This document shows positions 1 through 12,300 of a stretch of 64,000 bases of DNA, one piece after another. The translations under genes and the position numbers were made by a program. How positions within the stretch are numbered: the first letter of the stretch is position 1; every line of letters begins with the position of its first letter. The stretch is from Haliclystus octoradiatus (taxonomy: Eukaryota > Cnidaria > Staurozoa > Stauromedusae > Haliclystidae). The notes under the pieces are model-generated. The model searched no databases. It was not told the DNA's origin and saw only the letters and a list, made by a program, of their open reading frames with translations. Location of the stretch: NCBI GenBank assembly GCA_916610825.1, contig OU744447.1:23008962-23072961 (forward strand). Direction: 5' to 3'.

Positions 1-103
1 CAACCTTCTAATGAATCATACTTATAAATTGTAGAAAAAATCTTTATTAGCCTAGGAATCCCTGTATCAAGTTGTTTATATGTTTATATGTCTTTAAATA
101 TAT

Positions 104-150
104 TAATATATATATATATATATATACTAGTTTATATATATATATATAAA
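104..150. repeat. AT microsatellite
   Basis: Alternating AT/TA runs lie directly upstream of the first copy of the 260-bp tandem repeat. A second AT run at about 587-606 closes the second copy. Confidence 0.8.
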
Positions 151-589
151 CTACTTCGGTAGTTTGAGCACTCTGGTATGGCACAGATGTTTTTTCATGT
201 GATGAACTTTTTCACCACATTTATAACTCATCTTGACTTGGGTTATATACTGAAGTCAGTTCCTTGTTCGCTCACTGAGCAGTACTGATGAAGGCTAATG
301 GCCAGAAACATGTACTTGTCTGCTGCTATGTATGTCTCAATTGCGCATGCGCAATTTTGAGCACTATCGACTTGGGATGTGTCTATACTATTTGCGATAT
401 GCATTGCCCACTACTTCGGTAGTTTGAGCACTCTGGTATGGCACAGATGTTTTTTCATGTGATGAACTTTTTCACCACATTTATAACTCATCTTGACTTG
501 GGTTATATACTGAAGTCAGTTCCTTGTTCGCTCACTGAGCAGTACTGATGAAGGCTAATGGCCAGAAACATGTACTTGTCTGCTGCTAT
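151..589 (+). repeat. Tandem direct repeat, period 260 bp, with hammerhead-ribozyme-like core
   Basis: A block of about 179 bases at 151-329 recurs almost without change at 411-589. The 81-base spacer (330-410) is seen once. Each copy contains CTGATGA (285-291 and 545-551), then a short GGC/GCC hairpin, then GAAAC (305-309 and 565-569). That order is the conserved core of a hammerhead ribozyme, as known from Penelope-like retroelements and retrozymes, where it also occurs in tandem copies. The bases before the core (AGTA) can pair with TACT after it to give stem I. The base at the expected cleavage position reads G, which would not favour activity. The tandem layout is clear; the ribozyme reading is inference. 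Confidence 0.6.
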
Positions 590-1163
590 ATATATATATA
601 TATATCTATCTATCATGCCGCAAAGCCCGTCAAATTCGCAATATTTTCGCTCTTTTTTGCTGACCAATTTTACTGGCTACAGAATAAAATGGAATATGTT
701 GAGAAAGCATGATATGTCTAGTTTAAATATTTCCAAGTAATGTATTATACCACAGGTCAAGCTGATGTGTACCTCCACCTCAAAGTACTGTCCTTCAAAG
801 TTATTTTATGTAACATATCACTTTAGCTGTTTGTTCCATATGATCGGTTTGATGTTTGTCATGAGTTTCCTATTTATCACAATGTACCCATCCTGCAAAT
901 ACCATAAAGCAGGTACGGTTTGTAATACGTGTCATCTTTCATGGCTGGGACAAAACATGCTGTACACTGTCAACTAATGTAAAGCTATGGAAAGCAAGAA
1001 TCATGACTACATTTTTGTTCACTTTGCTTGTTTCATACTGCAAAAGTGAAACTAGGTTCTCATATATACTTCACTTGCCTTGGTCATGTGCTTACTTTCT
1101 GTGAATGTGCCTTCCGATGTGTCTATATCATTCTGAGAAAATGTAACATTGTTTGCTTCATAG

Positions 1164-1522
1164 GACGCTTTCGTCATGATAAAACTGGCCTCTGTCTTGG
1201 ACACAACAAGGCTTCATCAGCTCTCATACTATCTAAGCACTGCGATGAAGAATTTGAATTTTGGAATGATCGAATTTATTTGGCAAACTCATTGGAATGC
1301 ATGGATCCTTTTTCAACAACAGTTTATGCATTAATCAAAATGACAAGCGATTGTGTTGGCAACCCTCTATCAAAGATGAAGTATAACAAGGAAAACAAAA
1401 CTATTGATCAACTTGTGTCTGGTTTCTGTGTTCACGCTGTTAATGCTAATGTTGAAGCAGGAACTCCAATGGATACGTATCCTAACTGTCCCTTACTCCA
1501 CGTTACTTTCACGCTCATTTAA
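1164..1522 (+). CDS. Last exon of a possible lectin-like secreted protein (partial)
   Basis: An open frame runs from a good acceptor (TTGCTTCATAG, ending 1163) to a TAA at 1520-1522, giving about 119 residues. The first two bases complete a codon begun in an unseen upstream exon. The protein has two similar cysteine motifs: TGLCLGH near its start and SGFCVHA near its end, each followed about 20 residues later by another Cys and aromatic residues. This spacing resembles beta-trefoil or carbohydrate-binding repeats in invertebrate secreted proteins, but I cannot name the family. No upstream exon was identified in bases 1-1163, which are partly satellite repeat. It could also be a fragment of a dead gene. 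Confidence 0.4.
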
Positions 1523-4250
1523 ATGTGTGTATTCTGTTGCATAATATAACATTTGCCGATGCTATGCTCTAGTTTACTTATCGTTACTACTATAGCAGTT
1601 ACCGTAATCATATAATCAACCTCACAAACACAACTACGCGGGAAGCAACAAAGAATTTTCAAATTTGAAGATGTATTGAAATTGCAAATGATTACAGAAT
1701 TTAATTAGATATATATTATATTCATATGTATACATAACAATATATGATATTGAAGATGCACGCAAGTTGTAATATATAATGCAATTTGATTGCTTTACAG
1801 ATGAGGATTTCAATGTGGGATAGAAAGATAAAATGTGTAGAGTCTTGCAATTAAATATACATGTATTCAACGGGTTATAAAATAATCGCTTTGTTTATGT
1901 GTTACTTTTTATTGAATGACATTTATCTTTCCCTGTGAAACTTATTTCATCAATATTCTTATTGATAAAATGTTACATAACCCTTTCATACTGCACACCA
2001 TAACTCGGGTTCAACCAAGTTACTGTAACTGGGGATAATGTGGTTGTGCTCTTGTAAATCAAGGTCAAAATTGGGACATATTAATGCGCATAAAAGATTT
2101 TGACGTGACGCTTAATAACTCCTATATAAGTTAAGATAAAATCTGATAAAGGCTTACAAAATTGCCAGAAATGCATCATACATTTTAATGGTAAAAGCTA
2201 TTTAGGTAAAACAATATAAAAAGCTTTCATCAGCTTTTTTGTCAGAACTTAAGAAACAACCTAGTTAAGAGTATTTATGAAAATTCTTTATCGTGATATT
2301 CCTTGATATACTTACTCAACTTAAAAACGTTTATCTTTGTTTGTACAATAGCCTGTTTTAAGCCATATTTATCTCATCCACGTGTTATTCCCCATGCGCA
2401 TTTTATACCCGGGTTCGACACAAGTTGGCTTTCACACTATAAACTAACCCAGATCGAATCTACCTCGTGACGGTTGCTAAAACCATATGGTTCAATAGAC
2501 TACCAATCCCATTGAGAGCTTTTAAAGAAAAATATATACAACATGGGTATCCATAATGGTTGACGATTGCGACACAAAAAGTTGCGTGAATGTTTTGAAT
2601 AATAATCAGGAATTAAGTAATTTTTCCTTCAAAAATCCGAAAATGCTGACTGGAATTATTTTAATTCAAAATCAATGTGTATGCTTGTTCATTTATTATT
2701 GTATAATCAATTGTCTATGCTGGAGTAAAGGCATATTACCGGTGCCAAAGTAACAAAAAAACATCAAAATGAATTATAACAAAGTTTATTTGAATAGATG
2801 GAAAAATATCCACAAAATAGTAAAAATATGAAATCGTGCCAAGCTGTTGTATTCACCTTTTATAAGCCTACAATTGGTAACATTAATTTTTTGTTGCCAG
2901 AAGTTGCAAAGCAATCCCTAAAAAATTCCAATAATCCTGTTAAGCGCTACACAAAAATTTCTCTAAAACTTGAAAATGCTTCCCAAAAAATTCCAAAAAT
3001 ATAGAAGTTTTCAAATTTTTCAATATTTGTTACAGTTCTTCAAATTGCAAAATTCTCTTGAAGTCAAATAGGGACTCATCTGAAATTTCCTACACAATAT
3101 TATTTTCTCAATTAGAATATCGACCCCGCAAAAATGGCACGTTTACTATGTAGCTGTCCATGGGAGTTAGCTCCCTTCCCGTATGCCCAGAACTTTCTGA
3201 TTATCAATTTCCTTGTATGTCATCGTGTTTTCCGCACCCAAGATTGTTCCTTTCCAAAACAGATGTGTGTTACGTGTGTATGCCCTGTTCGTGAGTGTAG
3301 TTCGCAAGTTTGGTCACCATCACGAAAAAAAGACATTGATTCAATCGAAGCAATTTAAAGAAAAGTTACTTAGAGAATGATTTACTATATTGTAGATTCG
3401 TATAAGAAGTCGTTTACCTATGACTTTCAATGAAAAAGTTAATAACAATAATCTTGAAATTTTTTTATGATTTTGAACAACATTTTGGCTACTAAGAAAA
3501 TGTAAATCAAAAAGGGATTGTTTATTTTATGAAATGCTATACATAAAATAAATCAAACCCTCTCTGTATATACAGCAAGACTCAATTAGGTCCCTAGTGT
3601 TTTAAGTGATTTATAATATTTAATATATTATTATCTTTTAGTATATATATTTGTAAAAATGTGTTACTTTTTAACTTGAAAATGGCAGAAGTTGAACATG
3701 CCAAAACATTATTCAAACTCATAAGAAAACTTCAAAATTGTTGGTATTGACTTTTTCATTGAAATATATTGTACGTATGTAAGTATTTTTATTTTTTAAC
3801 TCAAATGGTTAATACAGGCATATTGATATGATATGATATGATGTATTTTTGTCGGTAAAGATCAATACTAACTGGCAGATAGAGGAAGGTGTTAGCCTTC
3901 ACTTACATACAGCCATAACATACATATTACTAAGTTTAAAAACACATAGTTATAGATATTGAATTTAAAGGCAATGGAAATTTAACATACAATCAACGTC
4001 TTATATAGACCTGGATAGCCTGGAAAAAGATTGTTTCCTGATGGCAAGTGTTAAAAGCGCATAATTTCCCTCGGTTTCAGATGAGACTTATTTATTAAAG
4101 CCCCACCCTAAATGGCTTGCTATTGCATCAAAGTTGCTATTATTTCTCATTTTATGATGACAGTTTTCAGACTGAATATTGCATCATTACATTGTGATGA
4201 TGGATGTTCAAAAACGCGGATGAATCCTGGGGGTATATAGTTTCTTATCG
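1523..4250. other. No gene seen
   Basis: AT-rich sequence with only short open frames that lack coding character or splice signals. A short TGATA pentamer run is present at about 3826-3842. No RNA gene was recognised. Confidence 0.5.
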
Positions 4251-4254
4251 GTGC

Positions 4255-4562
4255 TATACGGGGATGTGCCATTATTTTTGAGTACCATTTCGTCACCATG
4301 CTGGCAATTTTGGGGTCTCAAACTTTCAATTTTCGAATCCTGCTGTGAATTTTCTGGTTTCCAAATGTGAAACCGAAAAATATCCTGCTGTGAAGTGCTT
4401 TTACCCATGTTTCGAGGCAGCCAAATCCGGGAACAAAATGGTATTTTTATTGCAAAATGCTAAAAATGGTAGGAAATGATACAATTTTGGCAATTTTGGG
4501 GTTCGGTTTCCATCCAAACCTGCAATTTAGGAGCTAGCGAAATGGCACATCCCCCCCCCTGT
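4255..4562. repeat. MITE-like element with inverted ACGGGGATGTGCCA ends
   Basis: The motif ATACGGGGATGTGCCATT at 4256-4273 returns in inverse orientation at about 4540-4562 (AATGGCACATCC then CTGTAT). The interior repeats phrases such as CAATTTTGGGGT. Related GGGGAC-TGCC motifs lie at about 17,330 (inverse) and 22,436. This suggests a small non-autonomous DNA element family; no target duplication was confirmed. Confidence 0.4.
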
Positions 4563-4902
4563 ATAAAAAGTATCGATCGAAGCCCCTCTCTCTTCGGAAT
4601 GAATGCATTGCAGAGCGATATTCCTTTTTCAACTGTATTTAGGTGCCATTTAAGCTAGGTATTATACTCCAACACTATCCAAAATTTAGGAACTGTTACT
4701 TTCCAATCCCTCTTTCCACCGTTTTCATGAGAAGATTCCAGATAAGACTGGGACTGGTATGACGTCGAATGCGTTAAAATCCATCTATTTCCCAGGGGTC
4801 TATTTTTATATTGATTGTTCTTTCTGTTATATTTTGTACGAGTCATAAACAACAACATTCAAGTAAAGAACATAAAGAATGTATATTAATATCAATAACC
4901 AA

Positions 4903-5306
4903 CTAGTTTAAATCGCACATGTTTTCTAGGAGGCCGTCCTCTTTGTTTAGCCTCACTTACGTAATATTTATTGTATGCAAATTAATTACACAACTTATAA
5001 CACTTTCAATTTGCATAATTAAATGTTCTGCATAATTAAAACTCTGTAATTCAAACTTCTATTTCAAACTTGTATATAATTATATGACGGTAGCAGTATT
5101 CTGAATAAAAATTACTACTGATTATGCTATGGCTTCAGCCATTAAATTAGTCTAAAATTGTAAATATAAGGTCATTCTATTCTGTAATATTTCCATTTTT
5201 CATTTTTTTCTTTATAATTTCCTTACCTATGTAGTCAAATTTGACACGATGAAATCCAGTGCTTCTGAGTTGAAATCCTGTCTTATTGCCATGGTAGTAT
5301 TTCGAT
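4903..5306 (-). CDS. Two candidate 3'-terminal exons of an unidentified gene
   Basis: On the minus strand, exon 5306-5227 has a strong acceptor (TTTCTTCAG) and donor (ATAG/GTAAGG) and encodes a charged, uninterrupted peptide beginning SKYYHGNKTGFQLRS and ending VKFDYI. Exon 4955-4903 follows with matching phase and ends in TAG, giving a tail RLNKEDGLLENMCDLN. The YDYI-then-acidic ending recalls the C-terminus of carbohydrate sulfotransferases, but this is a weak resemblance. No upstream exons were found. The second exon is also open in another frame, so its identity is uncertain. Confidence 0.3.
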
Positions 5307-6354
5307 CTGAAGAAATAATGTAAACGAGAAATACTTGATATGATAGATCATATATTTCAAAAATATTAAAGGAAGATAGAAAAGAAGAAAGGATAGCATT
5401 GAGCCAAATATGACAGTTACTGTACATAATATTAGGCTAGCTAATTACAATGATGAATAGAATATGTTTGGCGTGACTCCTGAAGCACGAGAGCTTGTTT
5501 GTTTGGAGTACGTGGTAAGGCAATTTATTACATAACATGTTTTAATAAGAATTATTGGTTAAAAGTTAAAACTGGTTATAAATTGAATTCGATTGGGTAT
5601 TTAACAATGATTAATATATTATACAAAGCAATACAAAAAATATAATAAAATAAAATAAAAAGAGGTAGTTATAATAGTAAATCAAAAAAGTTTTAAAAGT
5701 ATGAAATATTTTCAATTATAGTTAAGCTAATTAATTACAGCATAATAGAAATAATTAAGATAACAACAGGATGTTAACGGATACAGTAAAATAAAAGTTA
5801 AAATTTGTAGAAATTATATATATTTTTATTTATGATGAGCGCACATAGCAATCATTCAGACAGTCCACACACTGCACTCGAACACATTGAACACATTACT
5901 TGTGGATGCAAAACGAAGTCACATAAAATTGCACATACATACATACATTACAGCTACAGCCAGAGATTATTCTGACTACAGCTTACTTTGTAATTGCTTA
6001 GACACTTTAGACTGCAGACAGGTTATAGCCTATTGTCTAATCGCATTTCGGAATCATTTCGGATTTCATTTTCGATTGAAAGAATTTTAGAACAATCGGT
6101 AATTTGCATAAAAAGCGTCAGCGGACCATCGGCATGCGGTTAACCTGGCGGTTTCCGGTCTGTGAATTTACACAATTAAAACGGTTAAGGAAAGGTGCAA
6201 TTTAACTATTATATTTATTTGGATTTGTCTGTTATAGTTGCGTTGCTGACCGTCTGATATATTATCGTTTACAAGGAGACTATCTCTCACATTAAAACTT
6301 TCTACTTTGAACTGCAAATTTTATCGTTCTTCGGATTAAGAAATCGAAAACAAG

Positions 6355-9300
6355 ATGGCGGACGCATCTCAAACTCTACAATTTGTTTCTCCTCCACCAG
6401 CGACTGAATGCATTATTAACTGCGTCATTGCTTATTACGAAGAAGGGAATTATGGAAAACATTGGAAGAAAAAAGACAACTGTCGCTGTGTGGTTAATTC
6501 AGATGAAAAATCAGTCTCCAATTTGAAAAAATCCGTTGCGTAAGTTACTTACTACGATCGAAGATAATTTTACGAAATGCCGTAGTCAAAACGGAGAACA
6601 ACGGTGAACGCTGGTCCGTTGTTGTTTATGAAATATTCCGTTTAAGTTATTTTAATTTTTAATTTATAGCGAATTTACTGGCATGTTTGAAATAGCAACC
6701 GTTCTTGGTCTTGGAAAAACGTTTGATGTGCAACTTCATCGTGAAACAAATTTAGAAAATGGCAAAACTGATCGAATTTCAATTGTAACAGACAAACAAC
6801 TTACCTTGGAATTACCGCTCATTTTATCTGGAGTTGACAAGCTTCACAGTAAGTGCAAACTTTAAGATACCATAATTAGTTATTACAGATGCATTTCAAT
6901 GAAAACCTTAAATACGCAATGGACCTGCCTTGTGTTTATTTATAATATTTTATCATGGAGGTTTTTGTGTTTTGTTTTCAAATTTTACGCAGTCGACATC
7001 ATCCACGGTCAAAGCGTTCTATGTACTCACCCATTGAAACTCTTGACAACGGGTAATTCTAATGTAGGGATATTCCACCAGTAGGGTCTGAAGACTGACC
7101 AGTATATCAAGGTTTAATTTAATGCTGAAGTTTGAAATAAAATTGTGTAATGGCAGGCTATTTAGAAAATTTTTTGCATGGTTTGAAACTATTTCATAGT
7201 TTGAAAAATGTTTCATTGTTGTGTTGGAGCCAATTAATAGTGTCACGAACAAAAAGTTTACCTTAAGAAAGTCTACCTTGAAAGATCTGCATGGATTCTA
7301 CTAGCCTAGCCTATCTTTTGATTGGATCAGTAAAGAAAAGGTTAGGCTATTCCGACCCAATCAAAAAAGTAGGCCTACACACACTAGGTATGAATCTCGG
7401 ATATACTGAAAACCTACTGGAATGGAGCCCACTACATGGGCTCATAGGGTCAGACCTACCAAGTCCCACGCATTTGATGCGAGTCAACTCACGCTCACAC
7501 ACAAAAAGGGACGTTTCTCATGCATTATTAGAAATGTTACTTTGAATCTCAAGTATATTTTCCGAACAGAAAATAGGTCATAATTGATACTTTAGTTGGC
7601 CTATAATTAAGGATAGTTAAAATTATTTGCTAAACCTTCAAAGGCTTGGAACAGCAGCAGTGCTAAAGTAGCTGCTTTCTTGGGTGCCAACGAAGCAACA
7701 TGCTGCCATTGACTACCTTTGAAATTTCAGAAAGCTCTTATCTACCTACTCGAAACCGAGTCAGCTATTGGTAAATGGCGGGAAATAATTGTTTTGAGCA
7801 ATTACGAACTGTTTAGGATAAATGTGAACAAAATGGTGAAAACAATGCTCAAAATCCGCCAATACCTGGATGTTTCATATTTCCTGTATGAAAATAATGA
7901 AAACGATGACTGCGGTGAAGGCGGTAAATGTACTGAAAAATATTTTCAAGGGGAGAATGCCCCCGTACCCCCCTAGAGGCAGAGGCCTTTGCCCTATCGT
8001 CCGACCTAAATCACTCATTTTGATATTAAAATCTTGACAGGTCTATAGGGTACAACAATCATTTAAAAAAGATTTATGCTATCCAATTTCACACCAAATC
8101 TTTTCAAGATGACCTTTATATTTGACGAAAAGGCCTCACTTTAATTTTGGTGGAGCCTATACAATTTATTTCTGGATTCTCTGATTGACTTATTCATACA
8201 GTAGGCATATACTACTCAAAAAATTTTTTATCATTTTCAGACAAATATTTTTCAATATAAAACATTCTAAAATGCCATTAGAACATTTGACTACTACTGT
8301 ATGTAACTCTTTTCTGACAAATCACTTTTCAGGTATTTTGTGCTAGGCCTAATCAATGAATTTGATCACATCCATGTTAGGACGGGATCAAATTCTGAAT
8401 TCTAATCCATACGAGGAAATCTTCCTTGAAAGAATGCGTTGAATTCATGACATTAACAAACATTCATGAATTGTTTATGGACACCTCTGCAGGCTAGACA
8501 GTAACTAATTTGCATTATCGACTAATGTATGGCCTATTTTTCATGGAGTTTTTCATGATCTGTTTATTGAACAGGAACCATGGGATAATTTTGCCGGGGA
8601 TGATGTATCTGCTTCAGGGTCTGATCTATGGGAAAGAAAAACAAGCACAAATTATATGCTCAACTAAAGTAGGCCTTTATCAAATAGATAAATAAATGAT
8701 TATATTGAGAGGGAAAAATTTGTGTAGGCCTATAGTTTCATTGAACAAAATTATGATAAACCATAATATAATCCTTATAATTAACTTTGTGATAAACCCC
8801 TGCTAAAAACAATTCAGTAGTTCATGGACAGTTGATGAATAATAAATAGCCCCATTTTTCATGAACAGTTAATGAAAATTTGAGGCCATTAACCGGTAAA
8901 ATAGTTTGTGTCCCTAATTTACCTTTATTGTGGGATTCAACTGTATATTGTTTGCATGTCAATCTTTTGAACCTATAAATTGATTTTGTCAAATGATTAA
9001 GCCAAGAAAACTCAGTAGTCCTAAGCCTTTTTTTAGATTGATGCTTTCAACCTCAAAAAGTAGATCTGCCCTGACGTCTTCTGACTTAAAATCTTTCAAG
9101 CACCACAACTTTGGCATTTTATTATTTAGTATCAGTTACACCTGTGGACAGCAGCTTACTCCAGGATCATGAAATACAAGAGGAAATCACTATCACTCCA
9201 AAATCTTCAAATGTTGTTATGCGAAATGAAAAATTGACACCGAAGAGAAGTAAAAGACGGACACCATTCAAAGGAGCATTAAGCAATGAAGATATTGTCT

Positions 9301-12300
9301 CTTTAACAGCAGGTAAGCTAAAATGCTAATATTTTCTGGCATATCAAATTTAAATACACACATGTTTGTGTTGGTGATGTAGTGTAAGATTTTGAAATTT
9401 CTTATCATATTACAATTGATTTGAAGTGGATTTCAGTTAGATTTGAAAACAATTTCCATAGGTTCAATTTGTTTTCAATCGTGTGTTAAGAGTTCATTGA
9501 GAACCTTTCTCTCATTTAATTGTTGTTTTTATCTGTATGATTTCGAATAATTTTCTCATTCTGACATTTTGCCGCCATATAAATGTTCAGACTATAGAAT
9601 GTCTGATTATTTCCAATGTTGCGATAAGACACCTTTGTCAACACCTCGCATGAGTAATTACAGCGCTTGAGTTGCATGATCCCAGAATAAATACAAATGC
9701 AAAACTTTTCAGCAGATAGGGATAGTTAATTTACGCCTACTCACAAACAGATTTCATTATTTCCAATGTCAAATTAGAAATAATCTTGAAAGCTAGCCTG
9801 AAGATTTGTATGAAAGCCTAACATATTTTCTCCTCTAATTATCTGTTTCAACATGGCAACACTATAACAGAAAGTTTTGATATTTTAGTGGTTTTACTGT
9901 ATGTCGGTGAAAACTTTCGAAATATTTTGGATGTAAATACAGGTTTTGGAAGGGAAAATATTTTGTAGGACCATGCTACTGACATGCCGATTGGGCAGGC
10001 CTATCATTTATGTATGTTTGCATAAAAAAGAGACTGTCTTTATTCCCTGGATTACTATGACAGTACATTGGATTTCTTCTGTATACAAAAGTGTGAAATC
10101 TGTTTTAGTCAATGACATATAGTCATAACATGAAGTTAGCCGTTGCCTCTTTCCACCAGAACAGTGAAAAAAATACACAGAGCGGTCAATACAGTCAATA
10201 AATTGTGCTGCTTTCCATAAACCCTTTGATGGGAAGAGGCATTTCAACATTTTTTTCTCAATTTTTTTGTTGACGTTTGAACAAAAAAATAATTAAAAAC
10301 ATTAATTTGTTTCTGAATTTGCTCTAGCCTTCCAAGATCTTGGATCCCAAGATCCCCACTTTTGTCATACCCTGTTGATGGGTATTTATCATTTTTTCAC
10401 AGAACTCAGCAAACGCAGTGGCTCTCGACTGACACAAATAGAAGGTGGCACTGTTATGCATATGCATGAGAAAGTATCATGGCCATGGGAGATTGAGTGT
10501 GGGCTATGTTGTGGTCATATTAAATTGAGAATTGATGCTACAACAAAAGGGAGAATGTCACAGTTTGAGAGATGTAAGAAATGAATAATTTTATATCCTA
10601 TCAATAACTTCCCTGTCTGTCTGTCATAGGTAACATGTGCCATTACTCTATCTATCTTCAACTGATAAAAAGTGGGTATATAGACAATATTGCCATACTT
10701 ACTCCTGCAATAAGCAGTTCATGAACAGTTCTTAAACGTTAAATGGCCCTAAATTTTGATAAAATGCTCATGAACTGTTCGTGAAGATTCTTGAAAACAG
10801 TTTATGAAAATTAAGGCCATTTAGCGTTCATGAACTTTTCATGAACTGTTCATGAACTCATGAACTGTTTTTCGCAGGGGTAAGGCTGGAACAGTTTTAC
10901 CCCCTAGGTACTAGAAGCACGTGCATTCAGTCCACAATTTTGAAAGGGCCACTTTTTCCAAACATTTTTACAATTTTCAACTTTTCAAAAAAAATTATAG
11001 TACAGTAATAGATTATAAAATATTATATTATTGAAGTGCTAATAATAACAAGTAAGTCAAGCTAAGCTTAAAGAATTTCTAGGAGAATTTTATTTTCAAA
11101 ACATTTTTAAAACCGCAGTCCAGACCCCAGGCCTACAAAATCAGGCCCAAACATTAACTAATATCATGATAATGCTTTAGGCCCAAAAAATTAGAAAACG
11201 CCACTGCTCAAGGCGCTCTTGTCACTGTTATATTTCTAGAGGGGTGGATATTTCCAATCCGAACAAAACAATGCTGCGTGCTCAAGTGTAATTCTGATAG
11301 GTTAACCTGCTCTGAACTTTAACGGGCTACACTGTAATAGTGCACTGTAATAATAAAAGATTAAGGGTCAGTCGCAACTACATCAAAAGGAATACTAATC
11401 ACAACCTCCTACGTGTCAAATTCAATACTGCTTATCACTTGAGATCGAACTTATTTTAAATGTTAATACTCATTGATCCACTAGAGTTCCATAACTCTTT
11501 ATGATGCAAATTAGTTTGAGTCAACCATTCCATCTGCCGTTACAGGACAATAGTTGTTTGACCTGGTACTCTGGTATTTGAACTAATCCCTTATTTCTAA
11601 GATATATCCCTGATCCATTGAGGTCCTTGGATAAAGTACAGCATACCTTCATGTTTTATGAATGATATGTCATATAACACACAAGATAATAGTCGTAGAT
11701 ACAGCTCGTACGATAGCTAGCGAGAATCTAATCTAAAACATACAAGGCGTGTAGCTTGATGCCACACGTGGTTACATATATTATGATAGCGAGGTTAATT
11801 ACACTATGAGGCTAAAGTACGTTATACCACAACTTCCCCTTTTCTAGGATTAATTAATAACTGATTAAATAACTACGAATCAAATCCATAATAGTTGGGC
11901 GGATTAGAGTGCCTTGTAGAGCGACGCAACTCAGGCGAGGCTTGAATGTCATTATTAGGTAACTGATTATCATTATCACTACTATTATTGCTATCATTAT
12001 TAGAACAATCAGAAGATATGCGTTCTGCCGAATTACCTGTTGATCTTGTAGTGTCTGCCGTACCCATTGTAGCAGGTGCGTCTACGGAAACCGGAGGGGG
12101 TACTCGACCTATTTGATTTTGTGAAGCAAGAATCGTGCGCCCTTCGGATTGCAACCATGCGGTATTAGTGCCTTTCGAAATAAAAAATTCGGCCTCTTTT
12201 GTAGGACCGTTAGGTAAAGGACGATACAGAACATGCTCTCCTGTTGTTGTTGTTGTTGTTGTAATTTTATTTGAATTCGCTATTCAACATGAGCAATTGC

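Noticed and set aside
7719-7976. Open frame after a TTTCAG in intron 2 of the unknown gene
   Set aside because: The frame does not match the phase left by exon 2, and exons 2 and 3 already join perfectly without it.
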